From: Acinetobacter sp. Marseille-Q1618
GTDB taxonomy: Bacteria > Pseudomonadota > Gammaproteobacteria > Pseudomonadales > Moraxellaceae
NCBI RefSeq assembly: GCF_902809855.1
Contig: NZ_CADDWJ010000003.1
Span: forward strand, 248,001 to 312,000
Direction: 5' to 3'
Length of the DNA stretch: 64,000 nt
Positions within the stretch are counted from its first letter, which is position 1, and each line of letters opens with the position of its first letter. The notes below the pieces were generated by a model that was not told the DNA's origin, did not search any database, and saw only the letters and a list, made by a program, of their open reading frames with translations. The translations under genes and the position numbers were made by a program. This document shows, piece after piece, positions 48,400-57,528 of the stretch.

Positions 48400-48494
48400 A
48401 AAACCTCTACTCACCTCTTTTTTGTTATATAGACATCATATATGAAATTTTGTACATAAGGCTATAAATGATGCGAAAGTACTAAAATTCAGTT

Positions 48495-49076
48495 ATGCTG
48501 AGTGATCTTTTATTTTCAATGAAGCCTATGCGTTTTTGTACAGCCTGTGGACATACAACAATAGAAAAAATTCCTTTGGGTGATCATAAAGTTCGTAAAG
48601 TATGTACCCATTGCGGCACCATTCACTATGTTAATCCTAAAGTGATTTGTGGTGCGCTTGCGCTTTGGGACAACAAAGTTTTACTTTGCCGCCGTGCAAT
48701 TGAACCTCGCTACGGGTTATGGACTTTACCAGCAGGCTATATGGAATTATTCGAAACAATGGAACAAGGAGCTGCGCGAGAAACACGTGAAGAATCCGAA
48801 GCTGAAATTGAAATCGAACAGCTTTATTGTATGTACAATATTCCACGAATCGGACAAATCTACGTGTTATTTAAAGGCAATATCATTGATGGGCAGTTTG
48901 GTGCAGGCGAAGAAACCATTGAAAGCCGTTTGTTTGAAGAAAAAGATATTCCTTGGACTGAACTTGCATTCCCAAGTGTAGAAAGAACCTTACGTCATTA
49001 TTTTGAAGACCGCAAAAATAACCAGTTTCCAACGCACTTAGAGACTTTAGGTACACGTTTAGATCATACTGGTTAA
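48495..49076 (+). CDS. NUDIX hydrolase with zinc ribbon
   Basis: 193 residues. Two CxxC knuckles (F-C-T-A-C-G-H and V-C-T-H-C-G-T) form a zinc ribbon at about 15-40, followed by a NUDIX domain with G-Y-M-E-L-F-E-T-M-E-Q-G-A-A-R-E-T-R-E-E (about 80-100), an intact G-x5-E-x7-R-E-x2-E-E box. Upstream ATGs at codons 9 and 12 are possible; no clear ribosome site. Substrate unknown. Divergent from the other NUDIX gene. Confidence 0.85.
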   Translation: MLSDLLFSMKPMRFCTACGHTTIEKIPLGDHKVRKVCTHCGTIHYVNPKVICGALALWDNKVLLCRRAIEPRYGLWTLPAGYMELFETMEQGAARETREESEAEIEIEQLYCMYNIPRIGQIYVLFKGNIIDGQFGAGEETIESRLFEEKDIPWTELAFPSVERTLRHYFEDRKNNQFPTHLETLGTRLDHTG

Positions 49077-49101
49077 TTTTTTAAATCACTTTTTAAGCAA
49101 T

Positions 49102-49129
49102 AAAAAACCATCTCGAAAGATGGTTTTTT
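49102..49129. terminator. Bidirectional terminator between the NUDIX gene and filF
   Basis: Perfect stem AAAAAACCATCT / AGATGGTTTTTT with a CGAA tetraloop. Confidence 0.93.
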
Positions 49130-49139
49130 ATTTTGTCTA

Positions 49140-51089
49140 TTATTTGGTTTTAATTTGATAACAGCTCGGTAATTCAACACCTAACTCACCAAAAGTACGC
49201 TTCGCTAACTCTTTTTGTGTGTCAGTAATCTTATCTTTATTGGCAGCATTATAGATACTTTGATAAACAGCCTGCATATTTGCCCACTGTGCAATAGTCG
49301 CCTTATTACCATTCCATCCCGTAATGTTGATACCACGTTCTGTCGTTTCATCACTTAACAAACGTTGTAAATTTAAACGTACACCGCCCGCCGATAACGT
49401 ATTACTTTCAGTAATTGATGTACCTGGCAAATATACAATTGCATCATTTAACCCCACCAAAGCACCATCAATATTTCCAAAGATAGGATTAGCTAAAATC
49501 ATACGAATCGTAATAGATTTATCTGGATCAGTCGTCGTGTAGTTTGCAGCTCCAGTTGTACCAATACGATATTGTTGTACATTATTGCTGTCTATATAAG
49601 TTGTGGGATTCACAGTACTACATTCTTTTGATGTCAGATCATTTGCTGTAGCATTTGGACCAATATTGGTACGAATATCACCATGCTCATCAATTACAAT
49701 CCCTAATTTCACTGGGGAAATACTTTTATCATTAAAATTAAAAATGATATTTGCATATAATGGAAATATATATTTCTGACCTGTTTTAACAGTGTTTACC
49801 GTACGGAAAATTTTATTGGTTAAATAAGTTGCAGGATTTGACTTATAAATATCAATCGTACCAGTAAAGTTTTCATTACCTTGGGTTTGGCGCCATTCAC
49901 CATATACTGTTTTATCGGTTGGTACTTTATCTGTATTTAGAACTCGCTTATACATATCTTCTGTACCAGCAATGTTGGTACCATTGATTAAAGTGCCTTG
50001 AGTTAACTGCAAATTATCAGTTGTATTTTTAACTGATTTAAAAATAAAGGGCTTTTCAATTTTATTATTATATTGACTGAGCAATGCACCTTGCGCATCT
50101 GCATTTAATTTTTGTGGCTCTGCTTGAGTTAATAATGCATATTTTAATAAGGATTCACTACCTGGTGTCACAGGATCTTTGACTGTTGGTGTACCCATCC
50201 ACTGCATTACATAACCTGTACTATAGCCTTGACGAGTAGTTAAAAGATACATATTGGCAATGGTTTCTTTTTTACTATTAATCGTACTTTTACCACTGAA
50301 TCCACGAATATCAACATTAATCTTATCACTACTAAAATATAAGAAGTTCGTGGTAAAAATACCTACTTGATTTTGTTTAATTAAACGATCAGCGGCTTGC
50401 TGTGCAGTTTCTTCAGTAATAGACGTAACATCTAACCAAGGCTTAATAATTCCAATATAAGTACCATCTTTAAAGTTTTGTACACTAATATCAGATTCAA
50501 TATTTTTAAGATCTTCTTTTAATTCTTTTGATAAAGTCAATGGTTGGATATCTCCAGCAACCATTTCTACATTTTGTTTAACTCCAGCTGCTTGGAAGAT
50601 TCGAACTAAAGCAGTTAATACTTTAAAAGTTTCATCATTAACATTACTACTTGTAATTGCCTTGCCGGTAAGTCCATTTGCCATATCCATAAGACTTATT
50701 TGAGCAGGCTGATTATTTACTTTTAATGGTCGAATTTTAGCTAAGTCAACAGTACCTAAAGATATTTTTTTTGCAGATTGTGTACCTTGTATATAAAAGT
50801 TGATTTTATCACCAACAGGACATGCTCCCGTTGCAACACTGCTCACCATTTCAGTCACAAAATGATTATTTTTATCACTACTACAATCAAAATTAAGCCC
50901 AGCAACAGGATAATCTACAACAAAAGATTGACATTTATTATCTAAAGTATCTTCACAACCATTGGTAGAAGTGCTTACACCTTTATTTGGGTCTTCATGA
51001 ATAACTGTACTCTCTCCGCCACCGCCACATGCTGAAAGTGCTGCAACTAAACCTGTTAAAGCAAAAGGCAATATAATTTTCTTGTTCAT
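49140..51089 (-). CDS. filF: FilF, large lipoprotein of the fil operon
   Basis: 649 residues; signal peptide with lipobox L-S-A-C (C at about residue 21) followed by G-G-G-G, so a lipid-anchored protein. Long mixed alpha/beta region with several cysteines; no domain I recognise. It is the last gene of the six-gene cluster, 12 bases after filE. In Acinetobacter the name FilF is used for this gene, sometimes with the note pilus assembly, but I see no pilin or chaperone domain. Cell-surface position is inferred. Confidence 0.8.
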   Translation of the reverse strand: MNKKIILPFALTGLVAALSACGGGGESTVIHEDPNKGVSTSTNGCEDTLDNKCQSFVVDYPVAGLNFDCSSDKNNHFVTEMVSSVATGACPVGDKINFYIQGTQSAKKISLGTVDLAKIRPLKVNNQPAQISLMDMANGLTGKAITSSNVNDETFKVLTALVRIFQAAGVKQNVEMVAGDIQPLTLSKELKEDLKNIESDISVQNFKDGTYIGIIKPWLDVTSITEETAQQAADRLIKQNQVGIFTTNFLYFSSDKINVDIRGFSGKSTINSKKETIANMYLLTTRQGYSTGYVMQWMGTPTVKDPVTPGSESLLKYALLTQAEPQKLNADAQGALLSQYNNKIEKPFIFKSVKNTTDNLQLTQGTLINGTNIAGTEDMYKRVLNTDKVPTDKTVYGEWRQTQGNENFTGTIDIYKSNPATYLTNKIFRTVNTVKTGQKYIFPLYANIIFNFNDKSISPVKLGIVIDEHGDIRTNIGPNATANDLTSKECSTVNPTTYIDSNNVQQYRIGTTGAANYTTTDPDKSITIRMILANPIFGNIDGALVGLNDAIVYLPGTSITESNTLSAGGVRLNLQRLLSDETTERGINITGWNGNKATIAQWANMQAVYQSIYNAANKDKITDTQKELAKRTFGELGVELPSCYQIKTK

Positions 51090-51101
51090 TGTTGACGATC
51101 C

Positions 51102-52373
51102 TTACTGAATGACACTCAGTTTAATTTGTCCTTGATTGGTTAATTCGTGATTTTGTATGTCAATGGCTTGTGATAACGGCGTCATAAATAAATAATGCGC
51201 TGAATCAGGTTTCTTTAAAACCCCTTCTAACGAAGCATAGTGTGTCACACTTTCATTTTGCTCTTCATTTTTAAAGCCACTTACACCTTCAACCACACAG
51301 CCTTTTTCATCTAAAAATACAACTAAAGGCCAATAATAGCTGGGTTTCTTTTGGGAAGATGCATAGGATGAAAATAAAATATTTTGAATATCCGCATCCA
51401 ATTTAACAATCTCATAGGCAAAATTTTCTTTAATTGGTGCGACAGGGAAAAAACTCACTTCTTGATTTTTCAAAGACATTGTTTTTGCTTTTTCCACTTT
51501 TTTACCTGTAAAACACGATTGCTCTAAAGTTTGTATGACTTCTTCTTTAGGTAAGCGATAATATGTTGTGGCTAAGGTAATTGCCTTATGTTCTAGCGGC
51601 TTACGTTGGCGAATTCGATCTAATAAAGATTGACTCAGGCCTTTTTGGCGTTCAACCGTTTCAAAACGCCCACCAGCCATTGCACCTGTTTCAGGCATAA
51701 CATAAAAACGTTTTTTCCCTTCTAAGTTAAATTCACGATCCTCTAAATACTCATTATTAACGTATTGAACACCATCAATTTCAGTAATATTTGCATTTTT
51801 TTCAGTGTCTGTGGCTTTTTTATTTTCCTGCACTGTTTCTGTTTTCTTTTCTGTGAAAACTTCGGTCTTGTTATTGATAGGTGATGTGACTTGATTATTT
51901 TCTGTAGCAGTTAAGTTTGTCGGCTTAGATGGAGATATTGGCTTAATCTCTTGATGAGTGGGTGATATATCTTTTTGCTCAATCGTTTCGACTTTTTTAG
52001 TCACTGAATTTTCTATTATACGATTTGTAGTTGTTTGGGGACTTGGCTGAGTATCAGATTGACCAGTCAGCTTATTTTGCGAAATATTTGCTGTATGATT
52101 AATATTTTGTTGTTTTTGCTCAGATGATAGAGGAGCAACGGCTATGCTAGCCTGAGATTTTTCAACTCTAGGCGCTTGTTGTATGGATGTACTTGCTTGT
52201 GAGTTTTGCTTTTTTTCAGCCTGAGACTGTGTTTTTATTTTTTGCTTATTTTCACTTTCTATTGGTTTTTGAACGATGATTGGTCGTCCATCTGGCCCAA
52301 TAATGGTATAAAAATTAGCAGCATAAGTTACTGGAACAATACTCATAGCCAAAAATATTAAACTTAGTCTCAT
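51102..52373 (-). CDS. filE: FilE, periplasmic linker-rich protein
   Basis: 423 residues from ATG 52373 with AAGGAA upstream; the frame is open to 52409 but that overlaps filD. Signal peptide (M-R-L-S-L-I-F-L-A-M-S ... A-A-N). A DUF4124-like N-terminal piece (N-F-Y-T-I-I-G-P-D-G-R-P-I-I) is followed by about 150 residues rich in N, T, Q, K and S (low-complexity linker), then a compact C-terminal domain with M-P-E-T-G-A-M-A-G-G. Two or three cysteines only. Function unknown. Confidence 0.75.
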   Translation of the reverse strand: MRLSLIFLAMSIVPVTYAANFYTIIGPDGRPIIVQKPIESENKQKIKTQSQAEKKQNSQASTSIQQAPRVEKSQASIAVAPLSSEQKQQNINHTANISQNKLTGQSDTQPSPQTTTNRIIENSVTKKVETIEQKDISPTHQEIKPISPSKPTNLTATENNQVTSPINNKTEVFTEKKTETVQENKKATDTEKNANITEIDGVQYVNNEYLEDREFNLEGKKRFYVMPETGAMAGGRFETVERQKGLSQSLLDRIRQRKPLEHKAITLATTYYRLPKEEVIQTLEQSCFTGKKVEKAKTMSLKNQEVSFFPVAPIKENFAYEIVKLDADIQNILFSSYASSQKKPSYYWPLVVFLDEKGCVVEGVSGFKNEEQNESVTHYASLEGVLKKPDSAHYLFMTPLSQAIDIQNHELTNQGQIKLSVIQ

Positions 52374-52402
52374 GATGCTAATTTCCTTATTTTGAAACAA
52401 TA

Positions 52403-54067
52403 TTACCATCTAGTTCTATAGTTCAGACCTAAAATAGTCACTTTCGTATTGGTTTTGACATCTAGACCAGCGTATGGGTTTAATAAAAGATTATCTACAC
52501 CTGTTTTGTTGGCCATACTACTTGTATTAGCAGGAATATTATCTCGACTGCGTAAGAAGCCAACTGACAAGTCAATGTCTGTATCTTCATCAAAACGATA
52601 GCCCAAACCTAAACCAAACAATTGTGCATTGTTAATCGGAACCAAGGTATTACGTTTATCATTTGGAATAGCACTTGCACGAGGCTCATAACCTGCACGC
52701 AGTTTTAAACGATCCGTTGCAGAATATTCAACACCAATCCCCCAGCTCCATGGCGACTTAAATCCTAAAGGAACCGATAATGAACTGTCGGTTACATTAT
52801 TAGATAATAGCTTTGCGATTTTAAGCGCTGAGATTTGGCGATCAAACTCAAACTGGAATTTTTCCCATGCCTTAAAATCTGTCCATCCCAAATCAAAATT
52901 AACTTGTAAGTCAGGTAAAACCTTATATTTGATCCCGGCTTGGAAATGCGCAGGATACTCTAAATCCATCGCAATCAAACCAGATTCTGTTGGTGGAATA
53001 TAACCAGGGAAGCCTAAAATTGCAGCAAGAATTTGCCCTGTTGCAGAAGAATTTAAACCTTTAATCAACTCACGTGGTGCATTGGCAATATCAATAAAAT
53101 ATTTACCTTTCATGCGCATTTTTGCAGCACTTTGATACACCATACCAAAACCAAACTCTTCCGTTGGTTCCCATAGTAAACCAAGGTTATAGCTTGGGCT
53201 TAAGCTTTGTTCTAAAGTAACATCCAAAGACGCAAATTTATTAAAAGGATTGATTGTTTCATCTGCATTACATAAGCCGAATAGCAATAAATCAGTAATC
53301 ACATTAGAGTTTTCTCTAAATGGTGCACATACAGACTCATCAACCATACGCAATACGCCCACCATTTCATTTGGGAAACGTAGATCAGTTTTTAAAGCCA
53401 CTGCATTATATGACATACCGATCGATGCACCGATGGACAGCTCATCATTAACTTCATATGCAATAGAAGGTGATAAATAGGTAATACGTTCGATAGCTAC
53501 TTGTTGCCCCATATAATTACCGGGGTTACCATTTTCAGAACCAAAACCCGCTACCATTGGCGCATAAACAGCGGTTGCATAAGTCAATTTAGATCCAGGA
53601 GGATTATAAGAGATCCCTCCCGTAGGTGCTAAAACTGGCCAGCCTTCACCTAAATCCACCACCTTTTTCAAAATAGGAATATACAAACTCGCATATTCCA
53701 CATCACCTCTTACCGAGCCTTTGTAGTCTGTACATAAATTAGAAGGATTATCAGGTGCATCATTACAAATCAAAGGGTCATCTGAATAACCAAAAACGTT
53801 ATATCCTTGTGGTGCCGAAAATTCTCGTTGGATATCAAAATTTGCAACAATCCCTTGTACATCTGTCTGTAACCCTTTTAATTTTGTTAACGCTGCAGGG
53901 TTAAAATGAATCGCACTAATACCTGGTGGGTCAGCTGTTACAGCATTTCCCATAGATAATGAGCGAACATCAACAGATAAGTTTAAACCTAAATGTGCAA
54001 AAACCTGTGTTGAACATCCCGTTAAAAAAAGCGCAGTAACTAACGGGCGTAAGCGTGGGTATTTCAT
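52403..54067 (-). CDS. filD: FilD, FadL/OmpP1-type outer-membrane channel
   Basis: 554 residues. The FadL-type start is clear: G-N-A-V-T-A-D-P-P-G-I-S-A-I-H-F-N-P-A-A-L near 40-60, then repeated aromatic/glycine beta strands and a C-terminal strand ending in aromatic-x-R-W. The signal peptide also fits a lipobox (L-F-L-T-G-C-S), so lipidation cannot be excluded; FadL proteins normally have a free plug N-terminus. It may export or bind hydrophobic ligands, by family. Confidence 0.82.
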   Translation of the reverse strand: MKYPRLRPLVTALFLTGCSTQVFAHLGLNLSVDVRSLSMGNAVTADPPGISAIHFNPAALTKLKGLQTDVQGIVANFDIQREFSAPQGYNVFGYSDDPLICNDAPDNPSNLCTDYKGSVRGDVEYASLYIPILKKVVDLGEGWPVLAPTGGISYNPPGSKLTYATAVYAPMVAGFGSENGNPGNYMGQQVAIERITYLSPSIAYEVNDELSIGASIGMSYNAVALKTDLRFPNEMVGVLRMVDESVCAPFRENSNVITDLLLFGLCNADETINPFNKFASLDVTLEQSLSPSYNLGLLWEPTEEFGFGMVYQSAAKMRMKGKYFIDIANAPRELIKGLNSSATGQILAAILGFPGYIPPTESGLIAMDLEYPAHFQAGIKYKVLPDLQVNFDLGWTDFKAWEKFQFEFDRQISALKIAKLLSNNVTDSSLSVPLGFKSPWSWGIGVEYSATDRLKLRAGYEPRASAIPNDKRNTLVPINNAQLFGLGLGYRFDEDTDIDLSVGFLRSRDNIPANTSSMANKTGVDNLLLNPYAGLDVKTNTKVTILGLNYRTRW

Positions 54068-54079
54068 ACCACCTCTCCA

Positions 54080-55294
54080 TTAGCTCGCTTTTTTCTTACC
54101 GAAACCTAAAATATCTAGAGGGAAAGATAAACCTAAAGAAATATCAGGAGAATCTTCTGTTAAACCAATGCCTAGCGTTCCATTTACAATTGTTTCAGGA
54201 GATACACGTACCCCTAGTGCAATCGAAAACATACCACTTGATTGATCTGCGGCTTTAAAGGATTCGCCATTGGTATATGTAAATGAGGTATTGGTATTAA
54301 ATGTTTGCTGATATGACATGGTCATTGAAACATCATAGTTAAAGGAATAAGCAAAACCAAATGAGAAACCGCCTGTAATACCAGGCTCAAACTCATCTAA
54401 AATACGAGGGCCTGCATCCCCACCACCACGCACTTGATTTAATCCTGTTTCTTTAAAACCATAGTTTCCTGAAATTGAGGCAAATAATACGACAGGGTCA
54501 ATATATTTACGTGTACTCGCTCCAACACCTACAGAATAATAGCCTTTACCAGTTGATAGCTCAGTCACAGGATTTATTTCGTATGGACTATCGCCCGTCT
54601 TGGTTGAAACATTACCAAACAAAATAAGTGGTAAACGCCCAGCTTTTAAAGGAAATGGCTCCCAACGTGCCCCAAAGTTAATATCACCTAGACCTGCAGC
54701 GGTGGTATCTTTTAAGCTGTCTGATTTTGCAATAAATGGAATAGAAGCACTAAAAGTCAAGTTATCTAATACACCATATTGCGCAGTGAAAGTGTTGGTA
54801 ATTGTATGACTTGCATCTTCGTCAACACGCAGTTGATATAAATCCCCATCATTCATTGCAGCATTAAATTGCTGATCCCGATAATAAGAATAATCTAAAT
54901 CATAAAATGCTGAAATATCACCTTTTTTGATTAAAGAATATTGACGTTCATTGGATGTAAATACTTCTTGTAAATTGGTTTCCTGAGTCGCATCCCCTTC
55001 TTTTTGTTGTAATGCATCTGCAGCTTGAGAACCTGCAGAGGGAACCAAAGAAGGCGTAGCATCCTTATCAATCTCTACAGTTTGAGTTGAAGATGTATTA
55101 CTAACTGTAGACTGCTCAGCGACATTTGTATCTGAATACGCCGCAGCTTGAGTTTCAGGCTCGTTATTAACCTGTTCTTGAACTGATTCAACTGTATCAA
55201 CTACAGGTTCAGAACTTTCTGCTGCATATGCACCACCAATCACAAGTTGGATACTTACAGCGAGTAAAGTTCGTCTCATCCAATGATTATTCAT
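54080..55294 (-). CDS. filC: FilC, outer-membrane beta-barrel transporter-like protein
   Basis: 404 residues. Signal peptide (A-Y-A-A-E end), then a 90-residue acidic, Q/T/E-rich region (about 25-115), then a beta-barrel of the phenol-degradation meta-pathway/FapF type (about 120-400; G-V-L-D-N-L-T-F-S-A-S-I-P-F, A-A-G-L-G-D-I-N-F-G-A-R, G-V-G-A-S-T-R-K-Y-I-D-P). It follows the C39 peptidase FilB, as FapF is coupled to FapD in Pseudomonas. That homology is a judgement from pattern and context. Confidence 0.8.
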   Translation of the reverse strand: MNNHWMRRTLLAVSIQLVIGGAYAAESSEPVVDTVESVQEQVNNEPETQAAAYSDTNVAEQSTVSNTSSTQTVEIDKDATPSLVPSAGSQAADALQQKEGDATQETNLQEVFTSNERQYSLIKKGDISAFYDLDYSYYRDQQFNAAMNDGDLYQLRVDEDASHTITNTFTAQYGVLDNLTFSASIPFIAKSDSLKDTTAAGLGDINFGARWEPFPLKAGRLPLILFGNVSTKTGDSPYEINPVTELSTGKGYYSVGVGASTRKYIDPVVLFASISGNYGFKETGLNQVRGGGDAGPRILDEFEPGITGGFSFGFAYSFNYDVSMTMSYQQTFNTNTSFTYTNGESFKAADQSSGMFSIALGVRVSPETIVNGTLGIGLTEDSPDISLGLSFPLDILGFGKKKAS

Positions 55295-55342
55295 TTTATT
55301 CCTACCTAAAAGTTTGATTCTTTAATTTGTTCTAATCTGCTT

Positions 55343-56176
55343 TTACTTACGTTTATAGTACAGTCGCATGAATGTTGTAATTGGCTGACCTTTAGTATCG
55401 GAGTTATCACCTTGGTCAATTACACGACGCATTGTTGATGCTCTATCTGCTATTTTATTAATATAATCATATGAATACTGCGTATCAACCAATGCATACC
55501 TATTAATAGTTGCATCTTCAACATGTCTTAAATCTGCTTCTTGTAATGCCAATAAATCTTTTTGCTGATCTTTAGGAACATTAATTAAGAATAAGGTATT
55601 ATTTTCCCAAATCTCTTTAAAGCGCTCTTGATCAAAACTAATATTTCCCAAAGCTGGATCGGCCACGTAAACACGCCCATCTTTATATGCTTTAAATACA
55701 ACAAAGTGTTTAAACCCAGCATATGAAATAGGTACAATTGCAGGTTGCTGTTGTTTTACTAAATCGGAAAATTCACCTTTATACCCACCACTTTCAAAAC
55801 CGATGGCGGTCACGAAGCGCTTCATATCTAATAATGAGAAACTACGCCGTTCAATGATGCGATTGTATTCACCATAGCGTAATAAGCCTTCCATGGTTTG
55901 TTGTTCGGTCAAATTCGTTCCAATATAACCATTTAACAAAGTAGTTAACGCTGCAGAGCCACAACTATAGTCGTAGGCTTGACGAACGATGCCTCTGAAT
56001 TGATTTTCTAGTGCAGGTTTTACTTGAACCATTTCACGGTGATTACGTGAAAAAGATGCATTACGAGGGTCTGCAAGCTCAGTATAATACACTGCATCGG
56101 TAGGCTTTTCTTTAATGTCTAATGCATGGCTGGCAAAATAGTAAATTAATGCCGAACCTAAAGTAATCTCTAACAT
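55343..56176 (-). CDS. filB: FilB, C39-family cysteine peptidase
   Basis: 277 residues. N-terminal hydrophobic anchor or signal (about 2-16), then a peptidase C39 domain with the catalytic triad visible: C72 (Y-D-Y-S-C-G-S-A-A), H157 (F-K-H-F-V-V-F) and D173 (V-A-D-P-A-L-G). The pattern D-Y-S-C-G-x-A-A-L matches FapD of the Pseudomonas Fap amyloid system and bacteriocin-export peptidases, but no ABC transporter is here. In-frame stop just upstream fixes the start at ATG 56176, although its ribosome site is weak. A terminator separates it from filA. Confidence 0.85.
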   Translation of the reverse strand: MLEITLGSALIYYFASHALDIKEKPTDAVYYTELADPRNASFSRNHREMVQVKPALENQFRGIVRQAYDYSCGSAALTTLLNGYIGTNLTEQQTMEGLLRYGEYNRIIERRSFSLLDMKRFVTAIGFESGGYKGEFSDLVKQQQPAIVPISYAGFKHFVVFKAYKDGRVYVADPALGNISFDQERFKEIWENNTLFLINVPKDQQKDLLALQEADLRHVEDATINRYALVDTQYSYDYINKIADRASTMRRVIDQGDNSDTKGQPITTFMRLYYKRK

Positions 56177-56332
56177 ATTTTTAAACTATTCAAGTATCGG
56201 TAATAAATTACCCGAAGTGTTAATTTTATTTTTAGAGTGAACACTCTACTTCCGTGTGCCTTTAAGATACCTGTTTTTTCAAAAAAAGACAGCTTTTTTT
56301 TACTTTTGTTTGATTTGATCATTTAAGTAAAA

Positions 56333-56360
56333 AAAAACGCGTGAAGAATCACGCGTTTTT
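56333..56360 (-). terminator. Terminator between filA and filB
   Basis: Strong stem AAAAACGCGTGA / TCACGCGTTTTT with an AGAA loop and flanking A/T runs, 15 bases after the filA stop. Likely partly read through, giving much more filA than downstream mRNA. Confidence 0.9.
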
Positions 56361-56374
56361 TACTTCCGATCTGA

Positions 56375-57259
56375 TTAGTGACCAGAAATACGAATTGTAG
56401 AATTGCTCAAGTTAAGGCCTGCAATTTCCACATCACCAATAGACGCACCAGTTTGAGTTCCTAAATGAACACCAGTGATGTAAGCACCAATATTCATTGC
56501 ATTAGGCTTAATTTCAATACCAGTACTCTTAACACTAACACCAGCATTAATAGCTAAATTATTTGTACCTGTAGTTGCAACTTCGATTTTGTCAAGAAAA
56601 ATTTGACCACCACCAGCTGCATCTTTAATACCAAGTTTATCAATCACTAAACCACCAGTAATTGTAGTATCTAAGTTAATCATTGCACCTTGTGGAGTAG
56701 CACCTAACTGAACGTTTGCTGAAATATCACCCAACGTTAAAGTTAAACCAGATAAAATTTCATTTGCTGTACCCGTTGTACCACGAGTGATACCTGATTT
56801 AGTACCAGAGGCAGCCACACTGATTGGACCAACTTCTGCTTTCATACCTGTAATGTTTGCTGCAACGTTAAGGAAAGCACCACCTTTAGTAGCATCACCA
56901 GCATCTGTATCGATAACTAATGTAGCCAAATCTTTAGTTGCATCAGTTTGAGTAAGTTTAATACCTGCAACAGCTGGAGTACCAGCAGCACCACCAACAC
57001 CTGCAACAGCATCTTTACCTAAAACAATTGCACCAGCTTTACCTGTACCGCCAGTTGTCGCATTAACAGCTAAACCGTCATTATCATGAATTAAAACTTT
57101 ACCAATTGAAAGGCCACCAGAACCAAGTTTAACACCAATACTAATACCATCTTGACCAGTTGTTGCGCTCAATGCAGCATCATCCATAGCTTGCATTGCC
57201 ATTGCATTTGAACTGATTGCAACTGCAGAAACTAAAGCAACTTTAGTAAATAATTTCAT
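56375..57259 (-). CDS. filA: FilA, secreted G/A/T-rich protein (DUF6160-type)
   Basis: 294 residues from ATG 57259 with GGGAGAG six bases upstream; the frame is open to 57289 but the inner ATG begins the signal peptide M-K-L-F-T-K-V-A-L. The signal ends at about A-M-A. The mature protein starts with M-D-D-A-A-L-S-A-T-T-G-Q-D-G-I, the hallmark of DUF6160 proteins, then 260 residues rich in G, A, T, I and V with no cysteine, no tryptophan and hardly any aromatics: a repetitive beta-structure. It may be the secreted substrate of the operon. Confidence 0.8.
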   Translation of the reverse strand: MKLFTKVALVSAVAISSNAMAMQAMDDAALSATTGQDGISIGVKLGSGGLSIGKVLIHDNDGLAVNATTGGTGKAGAIVLGKDAVAGVGGAAGTPAVAGIKLTQTDATKDLATLVIDTDAGDATKGGAFLNVAANITGMKAEVGPISVAASGTKSGITRGTTGTANEILSGLTLTLGDISANVQLGATPQGAMINLDTTITGGLVIDKLGIKDAAGGGQIFLDKIEVATTGTNNLAINAGVSVKSTGIEIKPNAMNIGAYITGVHLGTQTGASIGDVEIAGLNLSNSTIRISGH

Positions 57260-57460
57260 GTGTACTCTCCCAAGAGCATTTTTTTTCATTTTTAACCACT
57301 CGCCGTCGCTTCATGTTGTTTTTGTTTTTTATACAACAGAAACTTTCTTCCTTGAGTAGTCCGATTTGCACTATTAAATTAACCTTATGTTATTTTTTGT
57401 TCAATAGTTGTTTTGAAAAAAGCCATACTTCCCGATAAGCGGTATTTCTGTGAACTATCA

Positions 57461-57498
57461 TACAAACTTTATAAGAACCACTATACAAATTTTATAGT
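57461..57498. promoter_or_regulatory. Direct repeat upstream of pabB and filA
   Basis: TACAAACTTTATAAG (57461-57475) and TACAAATTTTATAGT (57484-57498) match at 12 of 15 positions with 23-base spacing (about two helical turns). The second copy is also inside the dyad ACTATA...TATAGT (57480-57498). It lies in the shared region between divergent pabB and filA, so it could control either. Confidence 0.4.
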
Positions 57499-57528
57499 AA
57501 ACTAACGACATGTTCTTATTCAGTTTTC

